From contig NZ_FOIC01000005.1 in NCBI RefSeq assembly GCF_900111485.1, positions 62,001 through 126,000 on the forward strand: a stretch of 64,000 bases of DNA, in the 5' to 3' direction. This stretch comes from Natrinema hispanicum (GTDB taxonomy: Archaea > Halobacteriota > Halobacteria > Halobacteriales > Natrialbaceae). The notes under the pieces were generated by a model. It saw nothing but the letters and a program-made list of their open reading frames with translations. It was not told the DNA's origin and did not search any database. Shown in pieces: positions 17,435-25,437 of the stretch. A program made the translations under genes and the position numbers. The first letter of the stretch is position 1; each line of letters begins with the position of its first letter.

Positions 17435-17525
17435 TGGGTCGGAGGGATTTGAACAACGCCTGAGAACCTGCTCCCGTCGGTCGCAGAACCTCAGTCTCGT
17501 TCAAATCCACCGAGTTACATACCTG
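17435..17525. repeat. tRNA-Trp 3'-end duplicate plus inverted T-arm copy
   Basis: Positions 17436-17454 repeat exactly the 19 bases GGGTCGGAGGGATTTGAAC found at 17558-17576, the 3' end and T arm of the neighbouring tRNA-Trp. About 50 bp later GTTCAAATCCACCGA appears as an imperfect inverted copy of the same block. The direct duplication looks like an attachment-site remnant left by an integrated element that used the tRNA 3' end. The pair at 17521-17550 (CTGCCGC with GCGGCAG) forms a hairpin just beyond the tRNA 3' end and may act in termination or processing. Confidence 0.55.
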
Positions 17526-17555
17526 CCGCTCGCGAGTTTGCTCGCGGCAGAAGTA

Positions 17556-17730
17556 TGGGGTCGGAGGGATTTGAACCCCCGATCTACTGATATCTCCGGT
17601 GCGCCTCGGAACTCCAGAGGGTCATCACACGGACACTGATCAGGTGCCCGATCAGTATATCAGTCTGGAGTGTCGTCCCGGGCGCGTTGCCTCTGGAGTC
17701 AGCCGCCATGCCTGGCTTGGCCACGACCCC
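17556..17730 (-). tRNA. tRNA-Trp(CCA) with 101-nt intron
   Basis: The minus strand folds into a complete tRNA. The acceptor stem GGGGTCG/CGACCCC has seven perfect pairs with discriminator A, and the D stem pairs GCCA with TGGC. The anticodon stem pairs GCTGA with TCAGT around the loop CTCCAGA, giving anticodon CCA. The T arm is GGGGG-TTCAAAT-CCCTC. Exon 1 is about 17693-17730 and exon 2 about 17556-17591, with the interruption after position 37 as in other archaeal tRNAs. No CCA tail is encoded. Haloarchaeal tRNA-Trp genes are known for an intron of about 100 nt; exact splice points need the bulge-helix-bulge fold. Confidence 0.9.
17592..17692 (-). ncRNA. tRNA-Trp intron with box C/D-like guide RNA motifs
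   Basis: The excised intron contains a box C-like GUGAUGA (17622-17628, minus strand) and three CUGA box D-like motifs (17640-17643, 17652-17655, 17660-17663). In Haloferax the corresponding intron guides 2'-O-methylation of its own pre-tRNA at C34 and U39. Consistently, the intron contains TCTGGAGT, complementary to the exon segment ACTCCAGA around the anticodon. In linear order the C motif lies 3' of the D motifs, which would make sense for a circularised intron; box pairing is inferred. Confidence 0.7.
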
Positions 17731-17787
17731 TCGACTCTCAGTTGGGGGATCTCACCTAAAGTGGTTTCGATTCGGACCGAAACCGCA

Positions 17788-18678
17788 CTACAGCCACGGG
17801 GCCCGACCCGGGGTGTCCGTCGTCTCGTCGTCCGGATCGTCTTCGACTTCCACGACCGACGGCTCGAGTTCGCTCGAGGCCGTGCCGTCCCCACCGTCGG
17901 GCAACGCACTGAGCTTGGCGGCTGCGTTCGGTTCCGTCTCCGAGTCGGCTCCGCCAAGCGGCAGGTCGACGGCGAAGATGGCGGCGACGAGCAGTGCAGC
18001 GAGCGGGGCCTGTCCGAAGGCCATCCCAAGCAGGGACAGCGGGAGCAGGCCCAGCGCGACGGCGCTGCCAAAGCGGAACCGATCGATGTCCATGTACCGC
18101 CGGAGGTAGGGGCCGGTGAGCGCGATCGTCAGCGCGAAGGCGACGCCGATGGCGGCGGCCAGCGTCGCGTGGGCGACGAGGACGGGATCGGTCATCACTT
18201 GCACCGTCAGGCCGGTCGGATCGATGCTGGCGACCAGTCCCAGCCCGATGACGACGACGGGGTTGGGGAGGTAGTCGCCGATGGTCGCGCTGGCGGTTTT
18301 GGCCGCGATGGCGGCGATCACCAGCGCCGCGAACCGTTCGAAGATGGCGATGTCAATGAGACTCTCGAAGGTCGGCGCGAGCGCGGCCTGGACGGCTGCC
18401 AGCAGGATCAGCGGGACCCCAACGAGCATGACGACGGCAGCCTGCTCACGGGGAGTGCCGTCCATCTCCGCGAGGATGACGGCGACGGTGGCACTCCCAC
18501 CGAAGATCAACAGGCCGACCTGAACTGCCCCAAGCGGATCGTCGAGCGCGTCGGCCAGGATCAACGCGGGGAAGACACCGTCGACTAACGGGAGCATCAT
18601 CACCAGTGCGAGCAGTCTCGCGTCACCGCCGACGATGCGCTCCATCCGGAGCGCGACCGGGTGCTGTGACGTACTCAT
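17788..18678 (-). CDS. DUF5794-like haloarchaeal integral membrane protein
   Basis: 296 residues with about seven hydrophobic segments, followed by an acidic cytoplasmic tail of roughly 55 residues (from GGADSETEPN to the C-terminus). The N-terminal half has VDGVFPALILADALDDPLGA and the middle has GDYLPNPVVVIGLGLVASID, features I associate with a haloarchaeal-only membrane family. No enzymatic motif is evident. Its 3' end lies close to the tRNA-Trp gene (58 bp), and guaB is divergent about 500 bp upstream. The family number is from memory and less certain than the membrane topology. Confidence 0.6.
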   Translation of the reverse strand: MSTSQHPVALRMERIVGGDARLLALVMMLPLVDGVFPALILADALDDPLGAVQVGLLIFGGSATVAVILAEMDGTPREQAAVVMLVGVPLILLAAVQAALAPTFESLIDIAIFERFAALVIAAIAAKTASATIGDYLPNPVVVIGLGLVASIDPTGLTVQVMTDPVLVAHATLAAAIGVAFALTIALTGPYLRRYMDIDRFRFGSAVALGLLPLSLLGMAFGQAPLAALLVAAIFAVDLPLGGADSETEPNAAAKLSALPDGGDGTASSELEPSVVEVEDDPDDETTDTPGRAPWL

Positions 18679-19176
18679 CGGTCAGGGCCGATGGCCATGA
18701 CCCGAGGCCAGTGGGCGATATGAATGCCGATCCCGCACCGATCGATCCGCACGCCGCTCGATCGAGTTGGGTTTCTGGCCATTCGCTGTGAGTTTCGATG
18801 TAAAATTCCCGAATGCAACGGTGGCGACGGAGTCGAGACTCGTCCGGCCAGCAGTTCGGGCAGTGGATGCACTCACAGCGTACATACCTCAATTGAGGAC
18901 GGGATCGTCAATAAACGTTGTGTGTGATACAGTTCCACGACTCGGTAGTGTGATGGGGATATCGAACAGGTTCGTACAAAAACCACCCGCTGTGGTACGA
19001 ATGTGTGCACCTGTTGGTGTGGTCGTCGGAAGGATGACCGTTGCATTTGAACGAATATCACGGGACACATCAACGAATACCATAGATAGGCGAATCGCCC
19101 ACTGAGAGGGTCGACAACCGTTCACACCCGAGTTTTATCTCGCAACGCTTTTCCCTCGAGACGCCGGACAGTTTAC
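18679..19176. other. Intergenic region upstream of guaB
   Basis: About 500 bp without a supported gene. Possible features are a TTTTATCTCG box at about 19132-19141, roughly 40 bases before the guaB start, and AT-rich stretches near 18905-18925. Short frames here lack the acidic bias of real haloarchaeal proteins. Confidence 0.5.
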
Positions 19177-20679
19177 ATGGCGAACGACGTTCCCGAGCAC
19201 GAGCCCTATTCTTCGAAGCTACAGGTACCGGAAGCGCTAACGTTCGACGACGTCCTTCTTCGGCCGAAGGAAAGCCGTGTCGAACCCGACGACGCCGACC
19301 TCACCTCGCGAGTCTCGAAAAACGTCGAGGTCTCGGTTCCAATTCTCTCGGCGGCGATGGACACCGTCACCGAAAGCGGCATGGCGATCGCGATGGCCCG
19401 CCATGGCGGGCTCGGCGTCCTCCATCGCAACATGAACGTCGACGAGATGGTCGAGGAGATCGAGCGCGTCAAAAGCGCTGACGAACTCATCATCCCGCTC
19501 GAGGACGTCGTCACCGCCGACCCCGAAATGAGCGTCCGCGAGGTCGACAACCTGATGGCCCGCAAAGGCGTCGGCGGCGCGCCCGTCGTCAACACCAACG
19601 GCGAGGTGCTGGGGATTATCTCGAGTACGGACATTCGTCCCCACCTCGAGGTCAACGAGGACGACCCGGTGACGGAAGCGATGACCGACGAGGTCATTAC
19701 GGCCCACGAGGACATCGACGCTCGCGACGCGTTCGATCTGATGTACGAGCACAAGATCGAGCGCGTGCCGGTCGTCGACGACGAGAACCTGCTGGTGGGT
19801 CTCGTGACGATGCAGGGCATCCTCCAGCGCCGCGAGTACCAGGAAGCTGTCCGCGACGAGGAGGGCCGACTCCGGCTTGGCGTCGCCGTCAGTCCCTTCG
19901 AGCAGGATCGTGCGGAAGCTGCCGACGAGGCCGGCGCAGACGTCCTCTTCATTGATACCGCACACGCGCACAACCTGAACGTCATCGACGGCGCTCGCGA
20001 AATCAAGGAATCCGTCGACGCGGATGTCGTCGTCGGCAACGTCGGCACCCGCGAAGCGGCCGCGGATATCGTGGACTTCGCCGACGGGATCAAAGTCGGC
20101 ATCGGACCGGGCTCGATCTGTACCACGCGCGTCGTCTCGGGAGCCGGCATGCCCCAGATCACGGCTGTCGCACAGGTCGCTGACGTGGCCGCCGAACACG
20201 ACGTCCCTGTCATCGCGGACGGTGGCATTCGATACTCCGGCGACGCGATCAAGGCGATCGCCGCCGGGGCAGACGCGGTCATGCTCGGCTCCTATTTCGC
20301 CGGCACCGACGAGGCACCCGGCCGCGTCGTCACGATGAACGGCAAGAAGTACAAGCAGTACCGCGGCATGGGGTCGGTCGGCGCGATGAAATCCGGCGAC
20401 AGCGATCGCTACCTCAAGGACGAACCCGACGAGGACGACGAGTACGTCCCGGAGGGCGTCGAGGCAGCAACGCCGTACAAAGGCACCCTCAAGTCTGAAC
20501 TCCACCAGCTCGCCGGTGGCATGCAGTCGGGGATGGGCTATGTCGGTGCCGAGACGGTCCCCGCATTCAAAGAGCGCAGCGAGTTCGTCCGCATCTCCTC
20601 GGCCGGCCAGGCCGAGAGCCACGCCCACGACGTTGTCATCACCGACGAAGCACCGAACTACTCGCCCGACAGCGAGTAA
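19177..20679 (+). CDS. guaB: Inosine-5'-monophosphate dehydrogenase
   Basis: 500 residues, the standard length. It oxidises IMP to XMP with NAD+, the committed step to GMP. The N-terminal barrel begins LTFDDVLLRPKES. Two CBS domains occupy about 95-215 (TADPEMSVREVDNLM and AMTDEVITAHEDIDA). The active-site loop GIGPGSICTTRVVSGAG places the catalytic Cys at about residue 315, and the C-terminal flap has KYKQYRGMGSVGAM with the conserved Arg-Gly. All key residues appear intact. It stands alone on the plus strand and converges with the acyl-CoA ligase gene, whose stop is 28 bp away. Confidence 0.97.
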   Translation: MANDVPEHEPYSSKLQVPEALTFDDVLLRPKESRVEPDDADLTSRVSKNVEVSVPILSAAMDTVTESGMAIAMARHGGLGVLHRNMNVDEMVEEIERVKSADELIIPLEDVVTADPEMSVREVDNLMARKGVGGAPVVNTNGEVLGIISSTDIRPHLEVNEDDPVTEAMTDEVITAHEDIDARDAFDLMYEHKIERVPVVDDENLLVGLVTMQGILQRREYQEAVRDEEGRLRLGVAVSPFEQDRAEAADEAGADVLFIDTAHAHNLNVIDGAREIKESVDADVVVGNVGTREAAADIVDFADGIKVGIGPGSICTTRVVSGAGMPQITAVAQVADVAAEHDVPVIADGGIRYSGDAIKAIAAGADAVMLGSYFAGTDEAPGRVVTMNGKKYKQYRGMGSVGAMKSGDSDRYLKDEPDEDDEYVPEGVEAATPYKGTLKSELHQLAGGMQSGMGYVGAETVPAFKERSEFVRISSAGQAESHAHDVVITDEAPNYSPDSE

Positions 20680-20706
20680 CGGACGCCAATCAGCACTGAC
20701 GCGCTG

Positions 20707-22350
20707 TTATACTAACTCCGTCCGGCGAATCTTCCCGGTCGTGGTCGTTGGCAACTCGTCGACGAACTCGATCTCGCGCGGATACTCGTATTCTGCTAAC
20801 CGCTCTCGAACGAGCGTCCGGATTTCCGTCCGTAACTCGTCCGAGGCCGTCGCTCCCGCTGCCGGCTGGACGACTGCCTTGATGATCTCCCCGCGGGTCT
20901 CGTCGGGGACACCGACGACGCCGACTTGCTCGACAGCGTCGTGCTCGAGGATCGCTTCCTCGACTTCTCGCGGAGCGACGCGATAGCCGCTCGTGATGAT
21001 GAGGTCGTCGTCGCGCGAGACGAACCAGAGGAAGCCGTCTTCGTCGCGTTTTGCGAGGTCACCCGTCCGATGCCACTCCCCGAGTGTCACCGCGGCTGTC
21101 TTCTCGGGCGCGTTCCAGTACTCCTCGAAGACCACGGGATCGTCGCCACGTTGAACCGCGATCTCGCCCACCTCGCCGGTGTCGACGGGCTTGCCGCTAT
21201 CCGGATCGATGACCGCGACGTCGTGACCGGGAACGGGTTTCCCCATGCTCCCCGGCTTCGCGGAGAACCAGTCGCGACAGTTCGTGACCAGCAGGTTCGC
21301 CTCCGTCTGGCCGTACAGTTCGTTGATAGCCGTCCCTGCAAGTTCCGCGTCCGCCCACTCCAAAATCTCGCGTGTCAACGGTTCGCCGCCCGAACAGATC
21401 GCCTCGAGTGACAAGTCGCACTGTTCGGTGGGGTTGTCGACATCCATGAGCATTCGGATCGCCGTCGGCGGAATGAAAGCGTTCGTTACGTCGAACTCCG
21501 CGGCAATCTCGAAGGCGGTTTCGGGATCGAACGAGCCCATCGGGTAGCCGACGACCGGCCGGCCGTAGTGCCATGCGGGGAAGACGAGGTCGCCCAGCGC
21601 GCCGATCCACGCCCAGTCGGCTGGCGTCCAGTAGACTGAGTCGCCGCGGACATCTCGCTCGAAGTACATCGAAAACGCTGGACAGTGGCCTACCCAGAGA
21701 TCGTGGGTATGGAGGACCCCTTTCGGTTCGCCGGTGCTGCCACTCGTATACATCACGATCGCCGGCGTCTCGGCGTCCGTTGCGACGACCTCGTACTCGC
21801 TCGAGCGTCCCTCGACCGCCGCCTCGAAGGGCTGGACGGTCGTTTCACCGATCCGTGCCGGTTCCGGGTCGCCGTCAACTACGAGCACGTGTTCTAAGGC
21901 AGGACAGTCGGGTGCGACGGCCCGGATCGTCTCCCACTGGGCGGCGTCGACGACGGCGACACGCGCCTCGCTGTCCTGCAACCGGTAGCGTAGCGCGTCG
22001 TCACCGAACAGCACCGACAATGGGAGTGATACTGCCCCCCGCTTCCAGCACGCGAGGTGGGTGAGGACGTTTGCCGGCTTCTGTGGGACGGCGATCGCGA
22101 CTCGGTCTTCCCGGTCGACGCCCATCGACTCGAGAGCGTTGGCGACGGCGTTCGATCGCCGATCGAGGTCGTCGAACGTGTACGTCTCGCGGCGGCCGTC
22201 CGGATACGCCTGAAAGAGCGCCGGCCGATCGCCGTCGGGGTGTTTCCCTACTAGATCGGTTGCCGCGTTAAACTCCGCGGGGAGGTCCCACTCGAACGAC
22301 TCGCGAGCCTCGTCGTACGAATCTTCATCGAAAGTGACATGCCACGTCAT
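20707..22350 (-). CDS. Acyl-CoA synthetase (AMP-forming)
   Basis: 547 residues of the ANL superfamily. The ATP phosphate loop is IVMYTSGSTGEPKGVLHTHD; later motifs are GEWHRTGDLAKRDEDGFLWF (Asp ligand of the ribose) and the C-terminal TTTTGKIRRTEL with the catalytic Lys of the adenylation step. It activates a carboxylic acid to its CoA thioester; resemblance is to medium-chain acyl-CoA or acetyl/propionyl ligases, and the substrate cannot be set from sequence alone. I use the ATG at 22350 (MTWHVTFDEDSYDEARESF); an ATG five codons upstream is also possible. It is the last gene of a minus-strand run beginning with the symporter operon. Confidence 0.9.
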   Translation of the reverse strand: MTWHVTFDEDSYDEARESFEWDLPAEFNAATDLVGKHPDGDRPALFQAYPDGRRETYTFDDLDRRSNAVANALESMGVDREDRVAIAVPQKPANVLTHLACWKRGAVSLPLSVLFGDDALRYRLQDSEARVAVVDAAQWETIRAVAPDCPALEHVLVVDGDPEPARIGETTVQPFEAAVEGRSSEYEVVATDAETPAIVMYTSGSTGEPKGVLHTHDLWVGHCPAFSMYFERDVRGDSVYWTPADWAWIGALGDLVFPAWHYGRPVVGYPMGSFDPETAFEIAAEFDVTNAFIPPTAIRMLMDVDNPTEQCDLSLEAICSGGEPLTREILEWADAELAGTAINELYGQTEANLLVTNCRDWFSAKPGSMGKPVPGHDVAVIDPDSGKPVDTGEVGEIAVQRGDDPVVFEEYWNAPEKTAAVTLGEWHRTGDLAKRDEDGFLWFVSRDDDLIITSGYRVAPREVEEAILEHDAVEQVGVVGVPDETRGEIIKAVVQPAAGATASDELRTEIRTLVRERLAEYEYPREIEFVDELPTTTTGKIRRTELV

Positions 22351-22416
22351 GACGCGCCATACCACGAAGTCCCAAATAAACGGTTGGGCCGGAGCCAGTG
22401 GCTGGAGTGGCCCGGC

Positions 22417-22929
22417 TTAGAGACGGGGAAACCGTGGCGTTTCGACGGTGATGTCTACGTCTTCGAGTCGCGGATCCGATTCGAGCTCGGTTACGAGTTC
22501 GCGTTGCGAGTCTGCCGTTCGCGACTGATACAGTGTCCACTCGTCGGACTCGACATCGTCTCCCGCCTGCCAGCCGACGACGAGACGTGCCCGGCGCAGT
22601 CGCGTCCCAGTGACGAGACGGAGTTTCTCTACGGCCTCGAGCGGGACGGTAAAATTCCGCTCGTCGAACGTTTCGATGTCGTCGGGCGGCAGGTCTGCGA
22701 TCGCGGCCCGATCGCGTTCGCCCATATCGGCCCGCAAGAGCAGCGATCGGTAGGACTCGCCGACGAAGCAGAAGAGGAGCCGCTCGTCGGTCAGGATCAG
22801 TTCCCAGAACTCGAGCGAGTTCGGTCGCTGGCGAAACCAGTGGGTGAGCCGCGCGATGATGGTCTCGGTCTTCATTGGGTCATTACCGGTGTGTTCGACT
22901 GCCGGCTGGGGGACTGTGTGGTCGGGCAT
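22417..22929 (-). CDS. Small protein downstream of the symporter, PH-like, function unknown
   Basis: Up to 170 residues (a second ATG at 22875 would give 152). The body has alternating strands and one helix: FWELILTDERLLFCFVGESY, then RNFTVPLEAVEKLRLVTGTRL, then DEWTLYQSRTADSQRELV. This resembles bacterial PH-domain-like proteins that compare stored and measured membrane states, but the match is loose. The gene begins 7 bp after the symporter stop, so it is almost surely co-transcribed and may modulate transport. No hydrophobic segments are present. Confidence 0.6.
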   Translation of the reverse strand: MPDHTVPQPAVEHTGNDPMKTETIIARLTHWFRQRPNSLEFWELILTDERLLFCFVGESYRSLLLRADMGERDRAAIADLPPDDIETFDERNFTVPLEAVEKLRLVTGTRLRRARLVVGWQAGDDVESDEWTLYQSRTADSQRELVTELESDPRLEDVDITVETPRFPRL

Positions 22930-22935
22930 CTGCGG

Positions 22936-24522
22936 TCAGTGCTCGAGCAGCGGGTGGAGATCGGTCGGCAGTTCCTCCCACTCCTGGGTCGCAAGCGAGA
23001 CACCGATAAATAACACGACGGCGACGAGGAGTGCGACGGTGCCGACCGGGAACGCGTCGGGGAACGGATAGAACGCCATGATGCTGCTCGCGAGCCCGCC
23101 GTAGCCCGCGACGTCTGCGGCCATCGGAATGGCGCTGTAGAGGACGTTGACGGTGAGGCCACCGACGACCGAGGCGACCGCACCCCACTTCGTCGCGCCC
23201 TTCCAGTTCATGCCGAAGACGGCGATCGGGACGAACGCCGCAGCGAAGAAGCCCCAGCCGATCGTCCCAAGGATGCCGACCAGCGCCTCGGAGTAGTAGA
23301 CGACGCCCGTCGAGAGGATCGTCAACCCGGCCAGCGCAGCCTGTGTGACCCGAAGCTCCGTCTTGTCGTCCTCGATCGGTTGGCCCAGTGCTCGCGGAAT
23401 GTCCCTCGAGACGGCCGCCGCGCCGATGTTGAGAAATGAATCGCTCGTCGACATGATCGCTGCAAGCAGCGCCGCGAGGATGAGGCCAGCGACGACACTC
23501 GGCGTGTACTCGAGGACGAAGACGGGGCCAACCTCGCTTGCGCTGAACGTCTCTGCGATCTCGCCGGCTTCGACCATCGAGCGCATCGATAGCCCTGCCG
23601 AGAAGGCGATCAGACTCGAGACGGCATACGAGAGGGCGGCGATCGGCGCGCCCCACTTCAGAATTTCGAGGTTGCGGCTCATGTAGAACTTCGTGATCAG
23701 GTGGGGCTGGCCGGCGGCACCGACCGAAAAGAGGATCCACCACGCGATGCCGACGAGGATGGCTGTCGTCGCCCCGCCCATCGCGCCAAACGGCGAGACG
23801 AGGGCTGGATCGGCAGTCGCGAGGTTTCTCGAGATCGTTCCCATGCCGCCGCCGACGGACATCGCATACGCAAAGACGAATACTGCGCCGGTGATCATCG
23901 TCAGCGCCTGTAGGAAGTCGGTCCAGACGCCAGCGATCATGCCGCCGAGCATGCTGTAGAGCAGCAGGATGAGGGCACCGCCGAGCAGTCCCCAGATGAC
24001 CGGGATGCCGAAAATAGCGCGCATGACGAACTGCAACGCCGCGAGGTTCGTCGCCAAATAGGCGATCACGCCGACGATGACGGCAAGTCCGGTGAGTCCG
24101 CGGACCCAGTCGCTCTCGTAGCGGACGTACATCCCATCGGCCAACGTGAGGACCTTCCGGATGTCCGCGAGCAGGCGCAGCCGTTTGGCGAGGACGACCC
24201 AGGTCAGCAGGAAGCCGAACGGTGCGGTAAAGAAGATCCAAAGCGACGTCGTCCCGAACGCGTAGACGAGTTCGGGGCCGCCGACGAAGCCAAACCCGGA
24301 CTGGATGACCGAAAAGGCGGTCATCGCGAGGACCCAGGTACCGATGCTCTTGCCGGTAATGAGGAAGTCGCCGGTCGTCTGTGTTCGCATGTATCCCCAC
24401 GCCCCGATCAGGACGACGATCAGCAGGTATGCCGCTCCGAAGGCGAGGATGATCGGATCGTCGGCGACCGGAATGCCACCCGACTGCAGCGGGGTAGACA
24501 AGAGCGACGCGCGTTCAATCAT
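22936..24522 (-). CDS. Sodium:solute symporter (SSS family)
   Basis: 528 residues from MIERASLLSTPLQSG with about 13 hydrophobic segments. Family features include GKSIGTWVLAMTAFSVIQSG near TM2, the sodium-site helix FSVGAAGQPHLITKFYMSRN, and LAALLAAIMSTSDSFLNIGA with the Ser-Thr-Ser cluster used for the second sodium. It imports an organic solute with Na+; the solute could be acetate, proline or pantothenate and is not determinable here. Its start overlaps the stop of the upstream four-helix gene by 8 bp, so translation is probably coupled. The longer frame to 24657 is a basic extension inside that gene and was rejected. Confidence 0.92.
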   Translation of the reverse strand: MIERASLLSTPLQSGGIPVADDPIILAFGAAYLLIVVLIGAWGYMRTQTTGDFLITGKSIGTWVLAMTAFSVIQSGFGFVGGPELVYAFGTTSLWIFFTAPFGFLLTWVVLAKRLRLLADIRKVLTLADGMYVRYESDWVRGLTGLAVIVGVIAYLATNLAALQFVMRAIFGIPVIWGLLGGALILLLYSMLGGMIAGVWTDFLQALTMITGAVFVFAYAMSVGGGMGTISRNLATADPALVSPFGAMGGATTAILVGIAWWILFSVGAAGQPHLITKFYMSRNLEILKWGAPIAALSYAVSSLIAFSAGLSMRSMVEAGEIAETFSASEVGPVFVLEYTPSVVAGLILAALLAAIMSTSDSFLNIGAAAVSRDIPRALGQPIEDDKTELRVTQAALAGLTILSTGVVYYSEALVGILGTIGWGFFAAAFVPIAVFGMNWKGATKWGAVASVVGGLTVNVLYSAIPMAADVAGYGGLASSIMAFYPFPDAFPVGTVALLVAVVLFIGVSLATQEWEELPTDLHPLLEH

Positions 24523-25027
24523 CGTTTCCCTCCACGTCGGCCGACCGATCGAGCCCGTCCGTGCTCGTCGACCGCTCGATTCGCCGCGGCTCGAGCGGGA
24601 CGTTCGTCCGTTGCTGTCGGTCCCGTGCCTCGCTGATGATCTCGTCGACGACCGCATCGCTGCCGATTCGGTCGAAAACTGTCACCGAGTAGTAGATCGC
24701 CGCGAACGCGGGGGCAAGCCACAGGAGCGCGAAGTAGACGAGTGTCGGTCTCGGCACACCAAGTACGTAGGTGTAACTCGCCACGTCCGGGCCCCACAGC
24801 AGCCAGATCCCCGTGAGTCCGCCGAGGAACACCACGGTAAGTCCGGCGATGAGACCAGTATAGGGCTCGAGCGCCGAGCCGTCGTGTTCGATCGATGCGG
24901 AGGCGACGACGGCGAGGATGAACACCGCCGCGACGTACGAGAACACGCGATAGGCTCCGAGACTCGCGGCGACGAGCGCCCCGGCTGCGAGGAGAGCGAT
25001 CCCAGTCATCAACGTGTTTCGTGCCAT
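24515..25027 (-). CDS. Small membrane subunit upstream of the symporter
   Basis: 170 residues from MARNTLMTGIALLAAG with five hydrophobic segments (for example FSYVAAVFILAVVASASI and LVYFALLWLAPAFAAIYYS) and a charged tail of about 50 residues (RDRQQRTNVPLEPRR and following). It is the first gene of a three-gene operon with an 8-bp overlap into the symporter. In bacteria, SSS transporters are often preceded by small membrane partners (such as YhdT before PanF). The position here argues for an equivalent accessory role, though I see no clear sequence match to those families. Confidence 0.65.
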   Translation of the reverse strand: MARNTLMTGIALLAAGALVAASLGAYRVFSYVAAVFILAVVASASIEHDGSALEPYTGLIAGLTVVFLGGLTGIWLLWGPDVASYTYVLGVPRPTLVYFALLWLAPAFAAIYYSVTVFDRIGSDAVVDEIISEARDRQQRTNVPLEPRRIERSTSTDGLDRSADVEGNDD

Positions 25028-25145
25028 ACACACCCCCGTCCGCCGCGTACTATGTGACTCGTGGCCCCGTGCCACGGGAGTCCCTGCCCGCTCGAGCGAG
25101 ACAGCCCGTCGGCGAAGACCCCGTGATCTGTGGCTCGTCTATTAT

Positions 25146-25160
25146 TGGTAGTAACTACCA
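25146..25160. promoter_or_regulatory. Perfect 15-bp palindrome upstream of the symporter operon
   Basis: TGGTAGTAACTACCA, two 7-bp arms around a central A, lies about 120 bp before the operon's first ATG in an AT-rich stretch. The symmetry and position suggest a dimeric repressor or activator site for the symporter operon. Confidence 0.45.
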
Positions 25161-25230
25161 TGTTCCTACACCTCACATGCGAATACAAACACCTATTTTA
25201 ATCATTCGCCGGTCTATGGGGGTGCCATCC

Positions 25231-25321
25231 GTCAGACGGTCTGCTGTCCCGACCGCCGATGTGCTCGCAGGGCGGTTACGGTTGCGCCGGAACCCGCTCT
25301 CTTCTCAGGAGTCCGTCCCAC
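25231..25321 (+). repeat. Family-1 palindromic element, copy B
   Basis: About 91 bp from GTCAGACGGTCTGCTGTCCC to TCAGGAGTCCGTCCCAC, with the GC-rich core CGCAGGGCGGTTACGGTTGCG-CCGG. It lies about 117 bp beyond the stop of the CMP-kinase-like gene. The right arm is more degenerate than in copies D and F. Confidence 0.8.
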
Positions 25322-25437
25322 TACCGGATCTCGCGATGCGTCTCCGTCCCATCTACGCCGCTCGAGGCAGCACAGTGCGTTGCTGCTCTCGACGCCGACG
25401 AATCGTGGCTGTCAGGAGAAACCGTTGACGACCGAGT

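Noticed and set aside
17346..17639. 97-residue plus-strand open frame with a GFE and DLNP pattern
   Set aside because: This is the known spurious translation through tRNA T-arm sequence; it spans the tRNA-Trp fragment and gene.
17599..18588. 329-residue plus-strand open frame
   Set aside because: Antisense to the DUF5794-like gene and it begins within the tRNA-Trp intron; Arg/Gly/Asp-rich without domain pattern.
18623..18892. 89-residue minus-strand frame with several cysteines upstream of the DUF5794-like gene
   Set aside because: Cys spacing does not form regular zinc knuckles and the frame continues into the neighbouring gene out of phase.
19237..20628. 463-residue minus-strand open frame
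   Set aside because: Antisense to guaB, whose catalytic motifs are intact.
22883..24400. 505-residue open frame on the minus strand
   Set aside because: It overlaps the symporter gene in another frame and translates to an Arg/His-rich sequence without domains; the symporter frame has clear transmembrane and motif support.
24522..24657. N-terminal extension of the symporter frame
   Set aside because: The extension is Arg/Ser-rich and lies entirely within the upstream membrane gene; the ATG at 24522 gives the usual overlap and family length.
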